64,000 nt of DNA from an uncultured Clostridia bacterium. GTDB lineage: Bacteria > Bacillota > Clostridia > TANB77 > CAG-508. Every line of letters begins with the position of its first letter. Within the stretch, counting starts at the first letter, position 1. The stretch is taken from positions 1 through 64,000 of the forward strand of contig CAKPQH010000003.1 of NCBI GenBank assembly GCA_934178475.1, written 5' to 3'. Below, in pieces: positions 1-8,440 of the stretch. The notes beneath the pieces are model-generated. The model was not told the origin of the DNA. It saw only the letters and a list, made by a program, of their open reading frames with translations, and ran no database searches. Made by a program: the position numbers and the translations under genes.

Positions 1-36
1 TTTTTTTAAATGATAGAATAGAAAGAAGTGATTAAA

Positions 37-987
37 ATGGATATGTACCAAAAAAGAAAAATCAGAGCAGAAAAGAAAAATAATGATAGTCAAAAAAGTT
101 TTTCAAAAGTCCCCATTTCGTGGTATCCTGGTCATATGGCAAAGACAAAAAAAGAAATAATAAATGATTTAGGATTAATAGATGTAGTTATAGAGGTTAT
201 AGATAGTAGAATTCCAATGTCTAGTAGAAATCCTGATATTGGAGAGATGACAAAAAATAAAAAGAAAATAATAGTAATGAATAAAATTGATTTGTCTGAT
301 GAAAAACAAAATAATTTATGGGCGAATTATTTAAGCAAAGATGGAATTAAGACAGTATTAGTAGATAGTAATACAGGAAAAGGTGTAAGCGAAGTTTTAA
401 GACAAGTTGAAAATATAATGAAAGATGAATTGGAAAAAAGTGCAGCAAAAGGAAGAATTGGAAAGAAAATAAGAGTTATGATTTTGGGAATTCCTAATGT
501 TGGAAAATCATCTTTTATAAATAGAGTTGCTAAAAATAATAGATTAGAAGTTGCAAATAGACCGGGTGTTACAAGGAAAAAACAATGGATAAGAGTAAAT
601 GATAAAGTTGAACTTTTAGATACACCAGGTGTATTATGGCCAAAGTTTAATAACAATGAAGTAGCACTAAATTTAGCATTTACAGGAACAATAAAAGATG
701 ATGTTTTAGATAAAACTGAGGTTGCATATCAATTGCTTAAATTTTTAATTGAAAATTATAGAGATAATTTAACTCAAAGATATAATTTGACAAATGAATA
801 TATAGAAGAAAAATTAAATCAAGAACAAGCTGAAAATGTTAATATCTATGAGATTATGCAAGAAATTGGAAGAAGAAGAGGAGCTATTGTTTCAGGTGGG
901 AACATAGATGATGAGAAAACAGCAGCTATAATATTAGAAGATTTTAGAAGTTGTAAGTTGGGAAAAATAACATTGGAAAGATTGTAA
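37..987 (+). CDS. rbgA: Ribosome biogenesis GTPase RbgA (YlqF)
   Basis: Circularly permuted GTPase needed for late assembly of the 50S subunit; it acts in the cytoplasm on 50S precursors. The permuted motif order is visible: NKID (about residue 82) comes before the P-loop GIPNVGKSS (about 151) and DTPG (about 195). The N-terminal WYPGHMAK signature is typical of RbgA. At 316 residues the length is slightly above the family norm of about 280-300. A GTG at 28 also opens the frame, but AGAAG at 24-28 lies 8 nt before the ATG at 37, so ATG 37 is preferred. mrnC follows 19 nt later, so the two are probably co-transcribed in an RNA/ribosome maturation operon. Function is known from B. subtilis; assignment here is by motif. 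Confidence 0.95.
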   Translation: MDMYQKRKIRAEKKNNDSQKSFSKVPISWYPGHMAKTKKEIINDLGLIDVVIEVIDSRIPMSSRNPDIGEMTKNKKKIIVMNKIDLSDEKQNNLWANYLSKDGIKTVLVDSNTGKGVSEVLRQVENIMKDELEKSAAKGRIGKKIRVMILGIPNVGKSSFINRVAKNNRLEVANRPGVTRKKQWIRVNDKVELLDTPGVLWPKFNNNEVALNLAFTGTIKDDVLDKTEVAYQLLKFLIENYRDNLTQRYNLTNEYIEEKLNQEQAENVNIYEIMQEIGRRRGAIVSGGNIDDEKTAAIILEDFRSCKLGKITLERL

Positions 988-1006
988 TTAGAAAAGAGGA
1001 ATTTTA

Positions 1007-1426
1007 ATGGAAGAATTTATTGAAATAATCAAAGATGAAGCAGATATAAATCAATTGTCACCATTAAATTGGGCATATGTGGGAGATTGTGTATATGAAT
1101 TATATGTAAGAACATATTTAATTAATACAACAAATCTTAAACCACATAAATTACATATTGAGACTATAAAATATGTAAGAGCAGGTGCTCAGGCAAAAGC
1201 TTTAAAAGAAATATTGCAAGTACTAAGTGATGATGAAAAAGATATTGTAAGAAGAGGAAGAAATACAGAAAATCACCATATACCAAAAAATTCGACTGTT
1301 GAAGAATATGCATATTCAACAGCATTTGAAGCTTTAATAGGTTATTTGTATTTGACTAAAAATTTTAGCAGAGTAAAAGGGATTATTGAAAATACAATTA
1401 ATATTATAAATAAAGATATAAAGTGA
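1007..1426 (+). CDS. mrnC: Mini-ribonuclease III (MrnC)
   Basis: A short RNase III-like enzyme consisting of the catalytic domain only, without a double-stranded RNA-binding domain. In B. subtilis it matures 23S rRNA ends. The protein has 139 residues, normal for Mini-III. The motif YVGDCVYELYVR near residue 25 carries the catalytic aspartate, and HxxPKNSTVEEYAYSTAFEALIGYLYL near the C-terminus holds the second acidic cluster (E in FEALIG). It sits between rbgA and a transketolase subunit. Its stop lies inside a possible upstream GTG of the next frame, so translation is closely linked. The family assignment is firm; function is by homology. Confidence 0.93.
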   Translation: MEEFIEIIKDEADINQLSPLNWAYVGDCVYELYVRTYLINTTNLKPHKLHIETIKYVRAGAQAKALKEILQVLSDDEKDIVRRGRNTENHHIPKNSTVEEYAYSTAFEALIGYLYLTKNFSRVKGIIENTINIINKDIK

Positions 1427-1440
1427 AAGGAAAAGATGAT

Positions 1441-2376
1441 ATGGAATTAATAAAAAAAGCTACTAGACAAAGTTATGGAGAAGCTTTGAAAGAACTAGGT
1501 AGAGAAAATAAAAATATTGTTGTCTTAGATGCAGATTTATCTACAGCTACTAAAACGGAGATTTTTGCTAAGGAATTTCCAGAGAGATTTTTTGACATTG
1601 GAATTTCTGAACAGGATATGGTGTCAACAGCTGCTGGTTTTGCAACTTGCAATAAAATACCATATGTTAGTACATTTGCTGTATTTGCTGCAGGAAGAGC
1701 ATATGATCAGATTAGAAATTCAGTATGTTATCCTAATTTAAATGTAAAAATATGTGCAACACATGCAGGAGTTACAGTTGGAGAAGATGGTGCTACACAC
1801 CAAATGATAGAAGATTTGAGTTTAATGAGAACATTGCCTAACATGAAAGTTTTTTGCCCATCAGACGAAATTCAAACTAAATGGTTAATTAAAGAAATTT
1901 CAAAAGTAAATGGACCATGCTATGTTAGACTTTGTAGACTTGCGACACCAATTATTTATAGTGATAATCAAAAATTTGAAATTGGAAAGATGGTTCAAAT
2001 AGGAGAAGGGACTAAAGCAACAGTATTTGCTACAGGTGTTACAGTTTCAGAAGCAATAAAAGCAAAAGATAAATTAGAAAAAATAGGAATAAATATTAGA
2101 GTGATAGATGTTCATACAATAAAGCCAATAGATAAAGAAATGATTATTAAATGTGCTAAAGAAACAGAAAGATTAATATCTATTGAGGATCATAGTATTA
2201 TAGGAGGACTTGGAAGTGCAATTTCAGAAGTATTAACAGATAATTATCCTATGAAACTTGAAAGAATGGGTATAAATGATACTTTTGGAAAATCTGGAAA
2301 GGCAGAAGAATTACTTCATTATTTTAAGATAGATAGTGAAGCTATAGCTAATAAAATCGCAAAAGAAATTAGATAA
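1441..2376 (+). CDS. Transketolase, C-terminal subunit
   Basis: C-terminal half of a split transketolase: pyrimidine-binding domain followed by the transketolase C domain, 311 residues. In Clostridia transketolase is often made as two polypeptides that assemble into one thiamine-diphosphate enzyme of the pentose phosphate pathway. The segment FDIGISEQDMVSTAAG (near residue 60) contains the conserved glutamate that activates the cofactor. A GTG at 1423 would give six extra residues and overlap mrnC, but GAAAGG at 1425-1430 fits ATG 1441 better. The N-terminal subunit, normally encoded immediately upstream, is absent here; mrnC occupies that place. A DXS or a sugar-specific paralogue is possible, but the length and lack of an N-terminal domain favour split transketolase. 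Confidence 0.88.
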   Translation: MELIKKATRQSYGEALKELGRENKNIVVLDADLSTATKTEIFAKEFPERFFDIGISEQDMVSTAAGFATCNKIPYVSTFAVFAAGRAYDQIRNSVCYPNLNVKICATHAGVTVGEDGATHQMIEDLSLMRTLPNMKVFCPSDEIQTKWLIKEISKVNGPCYVRLCRLATPIIYSDNQKFEIGKMVQIGEGTKATVFATGVTVSEAIKAKDKLEKIGINIRVIDVHTIKPIDKEMIIKCAKETERLISIEDHSIIGGLGSAISEVLTDNYPMKLERMGINDTFGKSGKAEELLHYFKIDSEAIANKIAKEIR

Positions 2377-2407
2377 AGATTACTTTGATTAAATATTAAA
2401 AAATATA

Positions 2408-2464
2408 AGAGTTACAAAAAACAAGTGAGTTTAATTTTTTTGAAAAATGTAGCTCTTTTTTGTG
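2408..2464 (+). terminator. Probable rho-independent terminator after transketolase gene
   Basis: A 9-bp stem (AGAGTTACA at 2408-2416 with TGTAGCTCT at 2448-2456, one G-T pair) is followed by a run of T. The 31-nt loop is large, so this is a moderate call. Confidence 0.5.
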
Positions 2465-2716
2465 TGAAAGGAGTAAAATAAAAGAAGAAAAAATAATTTA
2501 TGTGTCAGATATATTGACAATAAAATATATATTTGTAAGTTTAATCTGTTTTATAAAAAATAGAAATAAATATAAATATGTTTAAAATAGAAAATTATAG
2601 AAAATGATAAATAATTGAATTGTATGGAATATAAAAAGATATAATAAAACAATTAAAAGTTTCATATTGGACATACATAGAATAATACCTTTTAATAAAA
2701 AGGAGGATATTATTTT
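2465..2716. other. AT-rich intergenic region before the CAP-domain gene
   Basis: This stretch is extremely AT-rich and shows no convincing coding frame. It contains a TTGACA at 2514-2519 but no -10 box at good spacing, and a TATAAT-like box near 2640 without an optimal -35. The promoter of the downstream secreted-protein gene must lie here, but the sequence does not single one out. An AGGAGG at 2701-2706 is the ribosome binding site of that gene. Confidence 0.4.
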
Positions 2717-3478
2717 ATGAGAGTAGTTACATTAAAAAGAAAAAATATAATGAAATTAATAGCTTTATGTGTATTTACATTTGTTATTTTTGGTTTAACA
2801 ACATCATTTGCAATGCAACATTACTATAAGGTGGATTTTTCTACAGGATTAGTTACAGCAACGATATTAAATGTCAGAAGTGGACCGGGAACGCAATATA
2901 AGGTTGTAGCGACAGTAAAGAAAGATCAGTATATTAGAGTTTTTGCAGGAGTTGGAGAGTGGTATATTGTTCAAGTAGAAGGAGATTATGTAGGAGCAGT
3001 TAGTAAGAAATATGTTAAAGCAATTTATCCTAAAACCTCTTCAGGTGGAAATATGAATACTAATAATACAAATCAAAGTAATAATGTATCCGGATTGAGC
3101 GTAGATGAACAAGAGGTTTTTAATTTGATAAATAAACAAAGGACTAATAATGGACTTCAAGCTTTAAAGATAGATAGTGAAGTGCAAAAAGTTGCTAGAA
3201 TAAAAGCTCAAGATATGGTAGATAATAATTATTTTTCACATACATCACCAACTTATGGGTCACCTTTTGATATGCTTAAAAGCTTTAAGATATCATATAA
3301 TACAGCAGGAGAAAATATTGCAGGGAATTCAAGCAATAGTGCTGCTGTAACAGCTTGGATGAATTCGTCAGGACATAAGGCGAATATCTTAAATAGTAGT
3401 TTTAATTATACAGGAATTGGAGTTGTAAAAAGTAGTAAATATGGAAAAATGTATGTTCAAATGTTTATAGGAAAGTAA
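2717..3478 (+). CDS. Secreted SH3b + CAP/SCP-domain protein
   Basis: Exported protein of 253 residues. Order: N-terminal signal peptide or membrane anchor (hydrophobic stretch about residues 12-32), bacterial SH3 domain (about 40-100, with LNVRSGPGTQYKV), an Asn/Ser/Thr-rich linker, then a CAP (SCP/PR1) domain (about 125-253). Conserved CAP features are visible: the SHTSP histidine region, GENIAG and SGHKANIL. In spore-formers such proteins (YkwD/SafA-like) are found at the envelope or spore surface, but the biochemical role of bacterial CAP domains is unsettled. The SH3b domain probably binds peptidoglycan. AGGAGG at 2701-2706 supports the ATG at 2717. It appears to be monocistronic. Confidence 0.85.
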   Translation: MRVVTLKRKNIMKLIALCVFTFVIFGLTTSFAMQHYYKVDFSTGLVTATILNVRSGPGTQYKVVATVKKDQYIRVFAGVGEWYIVQVEGDYVGAVSKKYVKAIYPKTSSGGNMNTNNTNQSNNVSGLSVDEQEVFNLINKQRTNNGLQALKIDSEVQKVARIKAQDMVDNNYFSHTSPTYGSPFDMLKSFKISYNTAGENIAGNSSNSAAVTAWMNSSGHKANILNSSFNYTGIGVVKSSKYGKMYVQMFIGK

Positions 3479-3493
3479 AAAAAGAAAGGAAGT

Positions 3494-3522
3494 TTTACAA
3501 AAAAGAAAAAAGGTGGTATAAT
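3494..3522 (+). promoter_or_regulatory. Sigma-A type promoter for the small ORF at 3612
   Basis: TTTACA at 3494-3499 and TATAAT at 3517-3522 are separated by 17 nt. It lies just after the CAP-domain gene and about 80 nt upstream of the 39-codon ORF. Confidence 0.6.
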
Positions 3523-3611
3523 GAAAAAGTAAAAATGTATGAAAAAAAGAGCACAGTATCTTTTTAAACATCTAATGATAACAAAATAAAACATGATGAG
3601 GAGGCAATGTT

Positions 3612-3731
3612 ATGAAAAAGGTAATTAGTTTTATATTGATTCTTGCAATCGCATTTACAGTTGGATTTTTTGTAGGAAAACGGTATATGACAAATTTGCT
3701 TGATCAAACTAAAATTGAGATGGAAAAATAA
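3612..3731 (+). CDS. Small single-pass membrane protein (39 aa)
   Basis: An ORF of 39 codons starting MKKVISFILILAIAFTVG, with one hydrophobic segment (about residues 4-22) and a short charged tail ending in EMEK. AGGAGG at 3598-3603 sits 8 nt before the ATG. A good promoter lies upstream (3494-3522) and a strong terminator follows immediately (3744-3780), so this forms a complete one-gene transcription unit. I do not recognise a family. The layout resembles small membrane regulators or toxins of type I systems, but nothing in the sequence proves this, and no antisense RNA promoter was identified. Confidence 0.65.
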   Translation: MKKVISFILILAIAFTVGFFVGKRYMTNLLDQTKIEMEK

Positions 3732-3743
3732 TTAGATGTGATG

Positions 3744-3780
3744 ATGTCAGTAGAGTGAAAAATTCTATTGACATTTTTTT
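3744..3780 (+). terminator. Strong intrinsic terminator
   Basis: An 11-bp stem (ATGTCAGTAGA 3744-3754 with TCTATTGACAT 3764-3774, one G-T pair) followed by seven T. It ends the 39-codon gene unit and isolates it from the pheS leader. Confidence 0.85.
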
Positions 3781-3896
3781 ATGAATTTAATAAATATAAA
3801 TAAAAAATACTTGTAAATTTTAGAAATTTATGTTAATATAATAAATGTAAATAAAAAATCCATTATAAAAGCAAAGTAGGTATATAAAAATAATAT

Positions 3897-4105
3897 TAAA
3901 GAGAGGATAGCAATTGCTGAGAGTTATCTATATTATATATATTGAAATTTCACTTTTTAGGACTTCTATTGAAATTAAATTAGGTAGAAGCGGTTGTAAC
4001 GTTATAACTATAATGAGGTTAATAAAACTATAAGTTTTTTAATAAATTTAGGTGGTAACACGGAATAAAATCCATTTCGTCCTATATAGGATGGATGGAT
4101 TTTTT
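3897..4105 (+). ncRNA. T-box leader controlling pheST (tRNA-Phe sensor)
   Basis: A cis-acting riboswitch that reads uncharged tRNA and prevents termination. The T-box sequence GGTGGTAACACGG is at 4051-4063; its TGGT can pair with an ACCA tRNA 3' end. It is followed by a terminator hairpin: outer stem ATCCAT 4070-4075 with ATGGAT 4095-4100, inner stem CGTCCT with AGGATG, then five T. The GAGAGGATAGCAATTGCTGAGAG segment near 3901 fits stem I. A TTC at 3949-3951 followed by A is the likely phenylalanine specifier codon, which matches the downstream genes. The specifier position is inferred from sequence, not from a folded model. A TATAAT-like -10 lies near 3837. Confidence 0.9.
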
Positions 4106-4127
4106 GTTTTTGGAAAGGAGATTTGTT

Positions 4128-5177
4128 ATGAGAGACAAGATAAAGAAAATTGCAGAAGAGGCAAAAATTAGGATTAAAGAATCAGATGAGTTGAAAAAAC
4201 TAAGTGATTTAAAAGTAGAACTTTTAGGAAAAAAAGGAGAAATTACAAGTGCGTTAAGGGGGATGAAAGATTTATCTCCAGAAGAAAGACCAATAATAGG
4301 AAGCTTTGTAAATAAAGTAAGAGATAATATAGAAAGTTTATTTGAGGAAAAAGAAAAAGAATTAAAAGAAAAAGAATTAAATAGAAAATTAGAAGAAGAA
4401 AAAATAGATGTGACAATGCCAAGTAAAAAAACTATAAAGGGGAGTAAGCATCCATTAAATAGAGTAATAGAAGAAATAGAAGATTTATTTGTTTCTATGG
4501 GATATGATGTAATGGAAGGACCTGAACTTGAAACAGATGAGTATTGTTTTGAAAGATTAAATCTTCCAAAAGGTCATCCGGCAAGAGATATGCAAGATAG
4601 TTTTTATTTGAGTAAAGATATGTTACTTAGAACACAGACATCTGCAGTTCAAGCGAGAACAATGGTTGCAAATAAGAATGGTGAACCTATAAGAATGATA
4701 TGTGCTGGAAAGACATATAGAAGAGAAGATGATGCTACACATTCACATCAATTTAACCAAGTAGAAGGATTAGTAATTGATAAAAAAGAAAACAATGTAT
4801 CTTTAGCTGATTTGAAAGGAACGTTAGAAATATTTGTAAGAAAATTAATTGGAGAAAAATCAGAACTTAGATTTAGACCAAGTTATTTCCCATTTACAGA
4901 GCCATCTTATGAAGTTGATGTTACATGTTTCAAGTGTGGAGGAAAGGGTTGTGCTCTTTGTAAACAAACAGGATGGATAGAAGTGTTAGGCGCTGGAATA
5001 GTACATCCAGAAGTTTTAAGAATGAATGGATATAATCCAGATGAATATGGAGGATTTGCTTTTGGAACAGGACTTGATAGACTTGCTATGTTTAAATATG
5101 GAATTACAGATATGAGATATTTATATACGAATGATGTTAGATTTTTAAAACAATTTGACAGAATGGATATAGATTAA
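4128..5177 (+). CDS. pheS: Phenylalanyl-tRNA synthetase alpha subunit
   Basis: Class II aminoacyl-tRNA synthetase alpha chain (349 residues), which forms an alpha2-beta2 enzyme with PheT and charges tRNA-Phe. An N-terminal coiled coil (about 1-90) binds tRNA and is followed by the catalytic core. Class II motifs are visible: the motif 2 region CAGKTYRREDDATHSHQFNQVEG (about 195-217) and motif 3 GTGLDRLAMFKYGI near 315-328. A four-cysteine insert, CFKCGGKGCALC, sits near 265. An in-frame ATG at 4095 lies inside the T-box terminator; GGAG at 4117-4120 fits ATG 4128. pheT follows 17 nt later. Expression is controlled by the T-box leader upstream. Confidence 0.97.
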   Translation: MRDKIKKIAEEAKIRIKESDELKKLSDLKVELLGKKGEITSALRGMKDLSPEERPIIGSFVNKVRDNIESLFEEKEKELKEKELNRKLEEEKIDVTMPSKKTIKGSKHPLNRVIEEIEDLFVSMGYDVMEGPELETDEYCFERLNLPKGHPARDMQDSFYLSKDMLLRTQTSAVQARTMVANKNGEPIRMICAGKTYRREDDATHSHQFNQVEGLVIDKKENNVSLADLKGTLEIFVRKLIGEKSELRFRPSYFPFTEPSYEVDVTCFKCGGKGCALCKQTGWIEVLGAGIVHPEVLRMNGYNPDEYGGFAFGTGLDRLAMFKYGITDMRYLYTNDVRFLKQFDRMDID

Positions 5178-5194
5178 AAGGAAGGGAGAAAAAT

Positions 5195-7564
5195 ATGAAA
5201 TTAAGTACAAATTTTGTTAAAGATTATGTTGATATAGATGTTGATGTAAAGACTCTTGCAGAAGATATGACAAGAGTTGGAAATGAGTATGATTCTGCAG
5301 AAAAATTAATAAATGCTACAAAGTTAACAATAGGTAAAGTAATAGAATGTAAGGATCATCCAGATTCTGATCATTTACATATATGTAAAGTAGATATAGG
5401 GAGTGAAGTATTAAATATAGTTTGCGGAGCTCCTAATGTTAGAGAAGAATTGAAGGTTATAGTTGCTTTAGTTGGTGCAAAACTTCCAGAAATAGAAATT
5501 AAAAAAGGTGTTATAAGAGGTCAAGAATCTAATGGAATGCTTTGTTCAATGGCAGAACTAGGTCTAGAACATAAATTTTTAGATGAAGTGGATAAAACAG
5601 GAATACATGAGCTTCCTGAAGATGCACCAATAGGTGAAGATCCAATAAAATATATGGGATTAGATGATGAAGTAATAGATTTTGAGCTTACAGCAAATAG
5701 AGGAGATTTATTAAGTATATTAGGGATGGCATATGAAATAGGTGCTATATATGGTAAAAAGGTTAAAGATATTGATGTTAAACATGAAGAAATAGGAGAA
5801 GATATCAAAAATAAATTTACTATCGATATAAAAACAGATAATTGTTCTTTATTTTTAGCTAAAAAGGTTGAAGGATTAACTATAAAAGAAAGCCCAAATT
5901 TTATAAAAAATAGATTAATTGCTTCAGGAATAAGACCAATTAATAATGTAGTAGATATAAGTAACTATGTTATGTTAGAAGTTGGTCAACCATTACATTT
6001 TTACGATGCAGATAGATTAGGCGATAAAATAGTTGTTAGAATGGCAGAAAATGGAGAAAAGTTAACAACATTAGATGGTCAAGAAAGAATTTTAGATGAA
6101 AATGATATAGTTATTGCAGATAAAGAAAAAGCAATTGGTTTAGCAGGTGTTATGGGAGGTCTTACTACTGAGGTAGAAAACAATACTAAAAACATAATTA
6201 TTGAATCTGCGATATTTGATTCAGTTAAAGTTAGACTTGCATCTAAAAAAGTTGTAAGGAGTGAAGCTAGCAATAGATTTGAAAAAGGATTAGATCCAAA
6301 TAGAACTTATTTAGCAGTAGAAAGAGCATGTAATTTGTTAGAGAAATATGCAGATGCTAAAATTATAACTGGAGTTTTAAAATTTGATAAGACAGAAAAA
6401 GAAGATAAAGAAATAAAAATAAATCTTGAAAATATAAATAGAGTTTTAGGGACAAATATTACGGTAGAAGATGCAGAAGATGTATATAGAAAATTAGATT
6501 TTAAGTGTTCTCATAGTGGAGATGAAATTACAGTAGTTGTACCTAGAAGAAGATTAGATATAAATATAAAAGAAGATTTAATAGAAGAAGTAAGTCGTAT
6601 ATATGGAGTAGATAATATAAAAGGTAAACTTCCAATATTAACTACAAGACCAGGAAAGTATAATAGAACACATAGAGAAATAAGAAATAAAATGATTTCT
6701 TTAGGATTAAATGAAACTTTATCATATGTATTAGTTAATAAGGAAGAAGCGGTACAATATGCAATAAATAATTTGGAACCAATTAACTTATTAGATCCTA
6801 TAACAGAAGATAGAAGTACTCTTAGAACATCTATAATTCCTTCATTGATGAAAATATATGAGTATAACAAAGCAAGAAGCGAGAAAGATGTTTCCATATT
6901 TGAAATAGGAAAAAGTTTTGGAAAAGATAATGAACAATATATAGAAGAAAATAAACTTGGTGTTTTAATGACTGGAAAATATTATGACACAATAGAAATG
7001 AAACAAAATGTTGATTTTTATGTTGTAAAAGGTGTGGCAGAAGAAATATTAAATTATTTGGGGTATGAAAATAGATATAGTTTTGTTGCACAAAAAGATA
7101 AAATGTCAAAAGAGTTTCATCCAGGACAAACAGCATTAATTTCTGTAAATAATGATATAGTTGGAATTATAGGAAAGGTACATCCTAGTATTGTAAATGA
7201 AGATGTATTTGTATTGGAAATCAATTTGGATAAATTACTTTCTAAAAAAGTTGGAAAAATGAAATTCAAAGAGATATCTAAATTCCCTTCTGTAAATAAA
7301 GATTTAGCTATTGTAGTAGATAAAGATATAGAAGCTCAAACAATTGCTATGCAAATAAAAAAATCTGGTGGTTCAATATTAAATGATATAAAAATATTTG
7401 ATATTTATACAGGAAAAGGAATAGATGAAAATAAAAAGAGTATTGCATATTCATTGACATTAGGAAAAATGAATGCAACTTTAACAGATGAAGAAATAAA
7501 TGCTTGCATGGAAAAAATAATAAAAGATTTAGAGAACAAACTAGGAGCAGAGCTTAGAAAATAA
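5195..7564 (+). CDS. pheT: Phenylalanyl-tRNA synthetase beta subunit
   Basis: Beta chain of PheRS (789 residues, full length for Gram-positives). Domain order: N-terminal tRNA-binding EMAP-like domain (about 40-150; HPDSDHLHICKVDIG), B3/B4 editing domain (about 210-390; contains GVMGGLTTEV), B5 domain (about 400-475), catalytic-like core (about 480-680), and the C-terminal FDX-anticodon binding domain (about 695-789; KFPSVNKDLAIVVD). AAGGAAGGGAG upstream supports the ATG at 5195. It is the second gene of the pheST operon, under T-box control, and ends at a perfect 17-bp terminator. Confidence 0.97.
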   Translation: MKLSTNFVKDYVDIDVDVKTLAEDMTRVGNEYDSAEKLINATKLTIGKVIECKDHPDSDHLHICKVDIGSEVLNIVCGAPNVREELKVIVALVGAKLPEIEIKKGVIRGQESNGMLCSMAELGLEHKFLDEVDKTGIHELPEDAPIGEDPIKYMGLDDEVIDFELTANRGDLLSILGMAYEIGAIYGKKVKDIDVKHEEIGEDIKNKFTIDIKTDNCSLFLAKKVEGLTIKESPNFIKNRLIASGIRPINNVVDISNYVMLEVGQPLHFYDADRLGDKIVVRMAENGEKLTTLDGQERILDENDIVIADKEKAIGLAGVMGGLTTEVENNTKNIIIESAIFDSVKVRLASKKVVRSEASNRFEKGLDPNRTYLAVERACNLLEKYADAKIITGVLKFDKTEKEDKEIKINLENINRVLGTNITVEDAEDVYRKLDFKCSHSGDEITVVVPRRRLDINIKEDLIEEVSRIYGVDNIKGKLPILTTRPGKYNRTHREIRNKMISLGLNETLSYVLVNKEEAVQYAINNLEPINLLDPITEDRSTLRTSIIPSLMKIYEYNKARSEKDVSIFEIGKSFGKDNEQYIEENKLGVLMTGKYYDTIEMKQNVDFYVVKGVAEEILNYLGYENRYSFVAQKDKMSKEFHPGQTALISVNNDIVGIIGKVHPSIVNEDVFVLEINLDKLLSKKVGKMKFKEISKFPSVNKDLAIVVDKDIEAQTIAMQIKKSGGSILNDIKIFDIYTGKGIDENKKSIAYSLTLGKMNATLTDEEINACMEKIIKDLENKLGAELRK

Positions 7565-7574
7565 AAGCAGAAAA

Positions 7575-7626
7575 AATGAAAATTATATTTAGATTATATT
7601 AATTTAAATATAATTTTCATTTTTAT
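7575..7626 (+). terminator. Terminator of pheST operon
   Basis: A perfect 17-bp inverted repeat (7575-7591 with 7605-7621) followed by T-rich sequence. It lies between pheT and the convergent gene at 7637, so it may serve both strands. Confidence 0.85.
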
Positions 7627-7636
7627 TGTATATTAA

Positions 7637-7915
7637 TTAATATGGATAACGTTCAAAAAGATATTTTATAATATCATTTGCATTTGTATCATTAATATTT
7701 ATGAGAACGTATTTGTCTAAAATTACCCATAAACTTAAATTAAAAGAGTCAGAGTTGTCAATATAAGCGCCTATTATATCACAGATTTCAATTGGATTTT
7801 CAAAAGTCTTTTCCCACTTTAGGTTGTCGTATATATTTAAATCTGTATTGTAAAATAGGTTTAAGAATTTATTTATTTCACCTTTTTGCTTTGATTTTAA
7901 TTTTACTTTAGTCAA
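7637..7915 (-). CDS. Conserved small protein of unknown function (92 aa)
   Basis: A 92-residue soluble, charged protein starting MTKVKLKSKQKGEINKFL and ending LFERYPY. The text NLKWEKTFENPIEICDIIGAYIDN resembles small conserved hypotheticals of Firmicutes, but I know of no assigned function. The start codon is TTG at 7915-7913; a good AGGAG lies 8 nt upstream on the minus strand, so this start is well supported. The gene is convergent with pheT and stands alone, with no operon partner. There is no signal peptide or membrane segment. Confidence 0.75.
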   Translation of the reverse strand: MTKVKLKSKQKGEINKFLNLFYNTDLNIYDNLKWEKTFENPIEICDIIGAYIDNSDSFNLSLWVILDKYVLININDTNANDIIKYLFERYPY

Positions 7916-8020
7916 TTTTCAAACTCCTTCAAATAAATATTTAATATTATTATTTGAAAAAATATATAAAATATACAAGTAAATGGTAAATATACAACAA
8001 ACAAGGAATAAATTTACAGA

Positions 8021-8058
8021 TGAGGAGCGTCCCCATTTTGAAATAGGAACTTTCCTCA
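8021..8058. repeat. Degenerate GGACGGTCCCC-type hairpin element
   Basis: Imperfect inverted repeat: arm 8021-8035 (TGAGGAGCGTCCCCA) with 8044-8058 (TAGGAACTTTCCTCA). The 16 bases CGTCCCCATTTTGAAA at 8028-8043 are identical to 36596-36611, so the two places share a dispersed repeat. It abuts the rnpB -35 box. Confidence 0.6.
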
Positions 8059-8059
8059 T

Positions 8060-8088
8060 TTGCAAATCTTATGTAATTATGTTATAAT
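8060..8088 (+). promoter_or_regulatory. Promoter of rnpB
   Basis: TTGCAA at 8060-8065 and TATAAT at 8083-8088, spaced 17 nt. The expected start near 8096 coincides with the P1 helix of the RNA. Confidence 0.8.
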
Positions 8089-8095
8089 ATCCAAT

Positions 8096-8440
8096 AGAGT
8101 AAATTGAATAGTCGCTGGTAATTACCGAAAGGGATTACGAGAGGAAAGTCCGGGCTCCATAGAGCAAAGATGCTAGATAACGTCTAGTGAGGGAAACCTT
8201 AAGGAAAGTGCAACAGAAAATAACCGCTAAACTTTGTTTAGTAAGGATGAAAAGGCGAGGTAAGAGCTCACCGCTTGTATGGTGACATACAAGGCTGTGT
8301 AAACCCCATCTGGAGCAACACCTAATAAAGACTTTAACACCTGCTCGGTGGTCTTGAATTGCGTGGCTTGAGGTATATAGTGATATATATCCTAGATAAA
8401 TGACTGTTTTAAATGACAGAACCCGGCTTACAGATTTACT
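8096..8440 (+). ncRNA. rnpB: RNase P RNA (bacterial type A-like)
   Basis: Catalytic RNA that removes 5' leaders from pre-tRNAs. Conserved core elements are present: GAGGAAAGTCCGGGCTCC (about 8140-8157), the GGTAAGAGCTCACCG region (about 8260), and the 3' ACAGAACCCGGCTTAC element (about 8416-8431), which pairs with the 5' core to make P4. The termini form helix P1 (AGTAAATT 8098-8105 with GATTTACT 8433-8440, one G-T pair). It is followed by a T-rich stretch at about 8441-8450. A strong promoter sits at 8060-8088. The GGTAAGAGCTCACCG-containing architecture suggests the ancestral A type, but the full fold was not computed. It is convergent with the next gene, whose stop codon abuts the RNA end. 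Confidence 0.96.
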
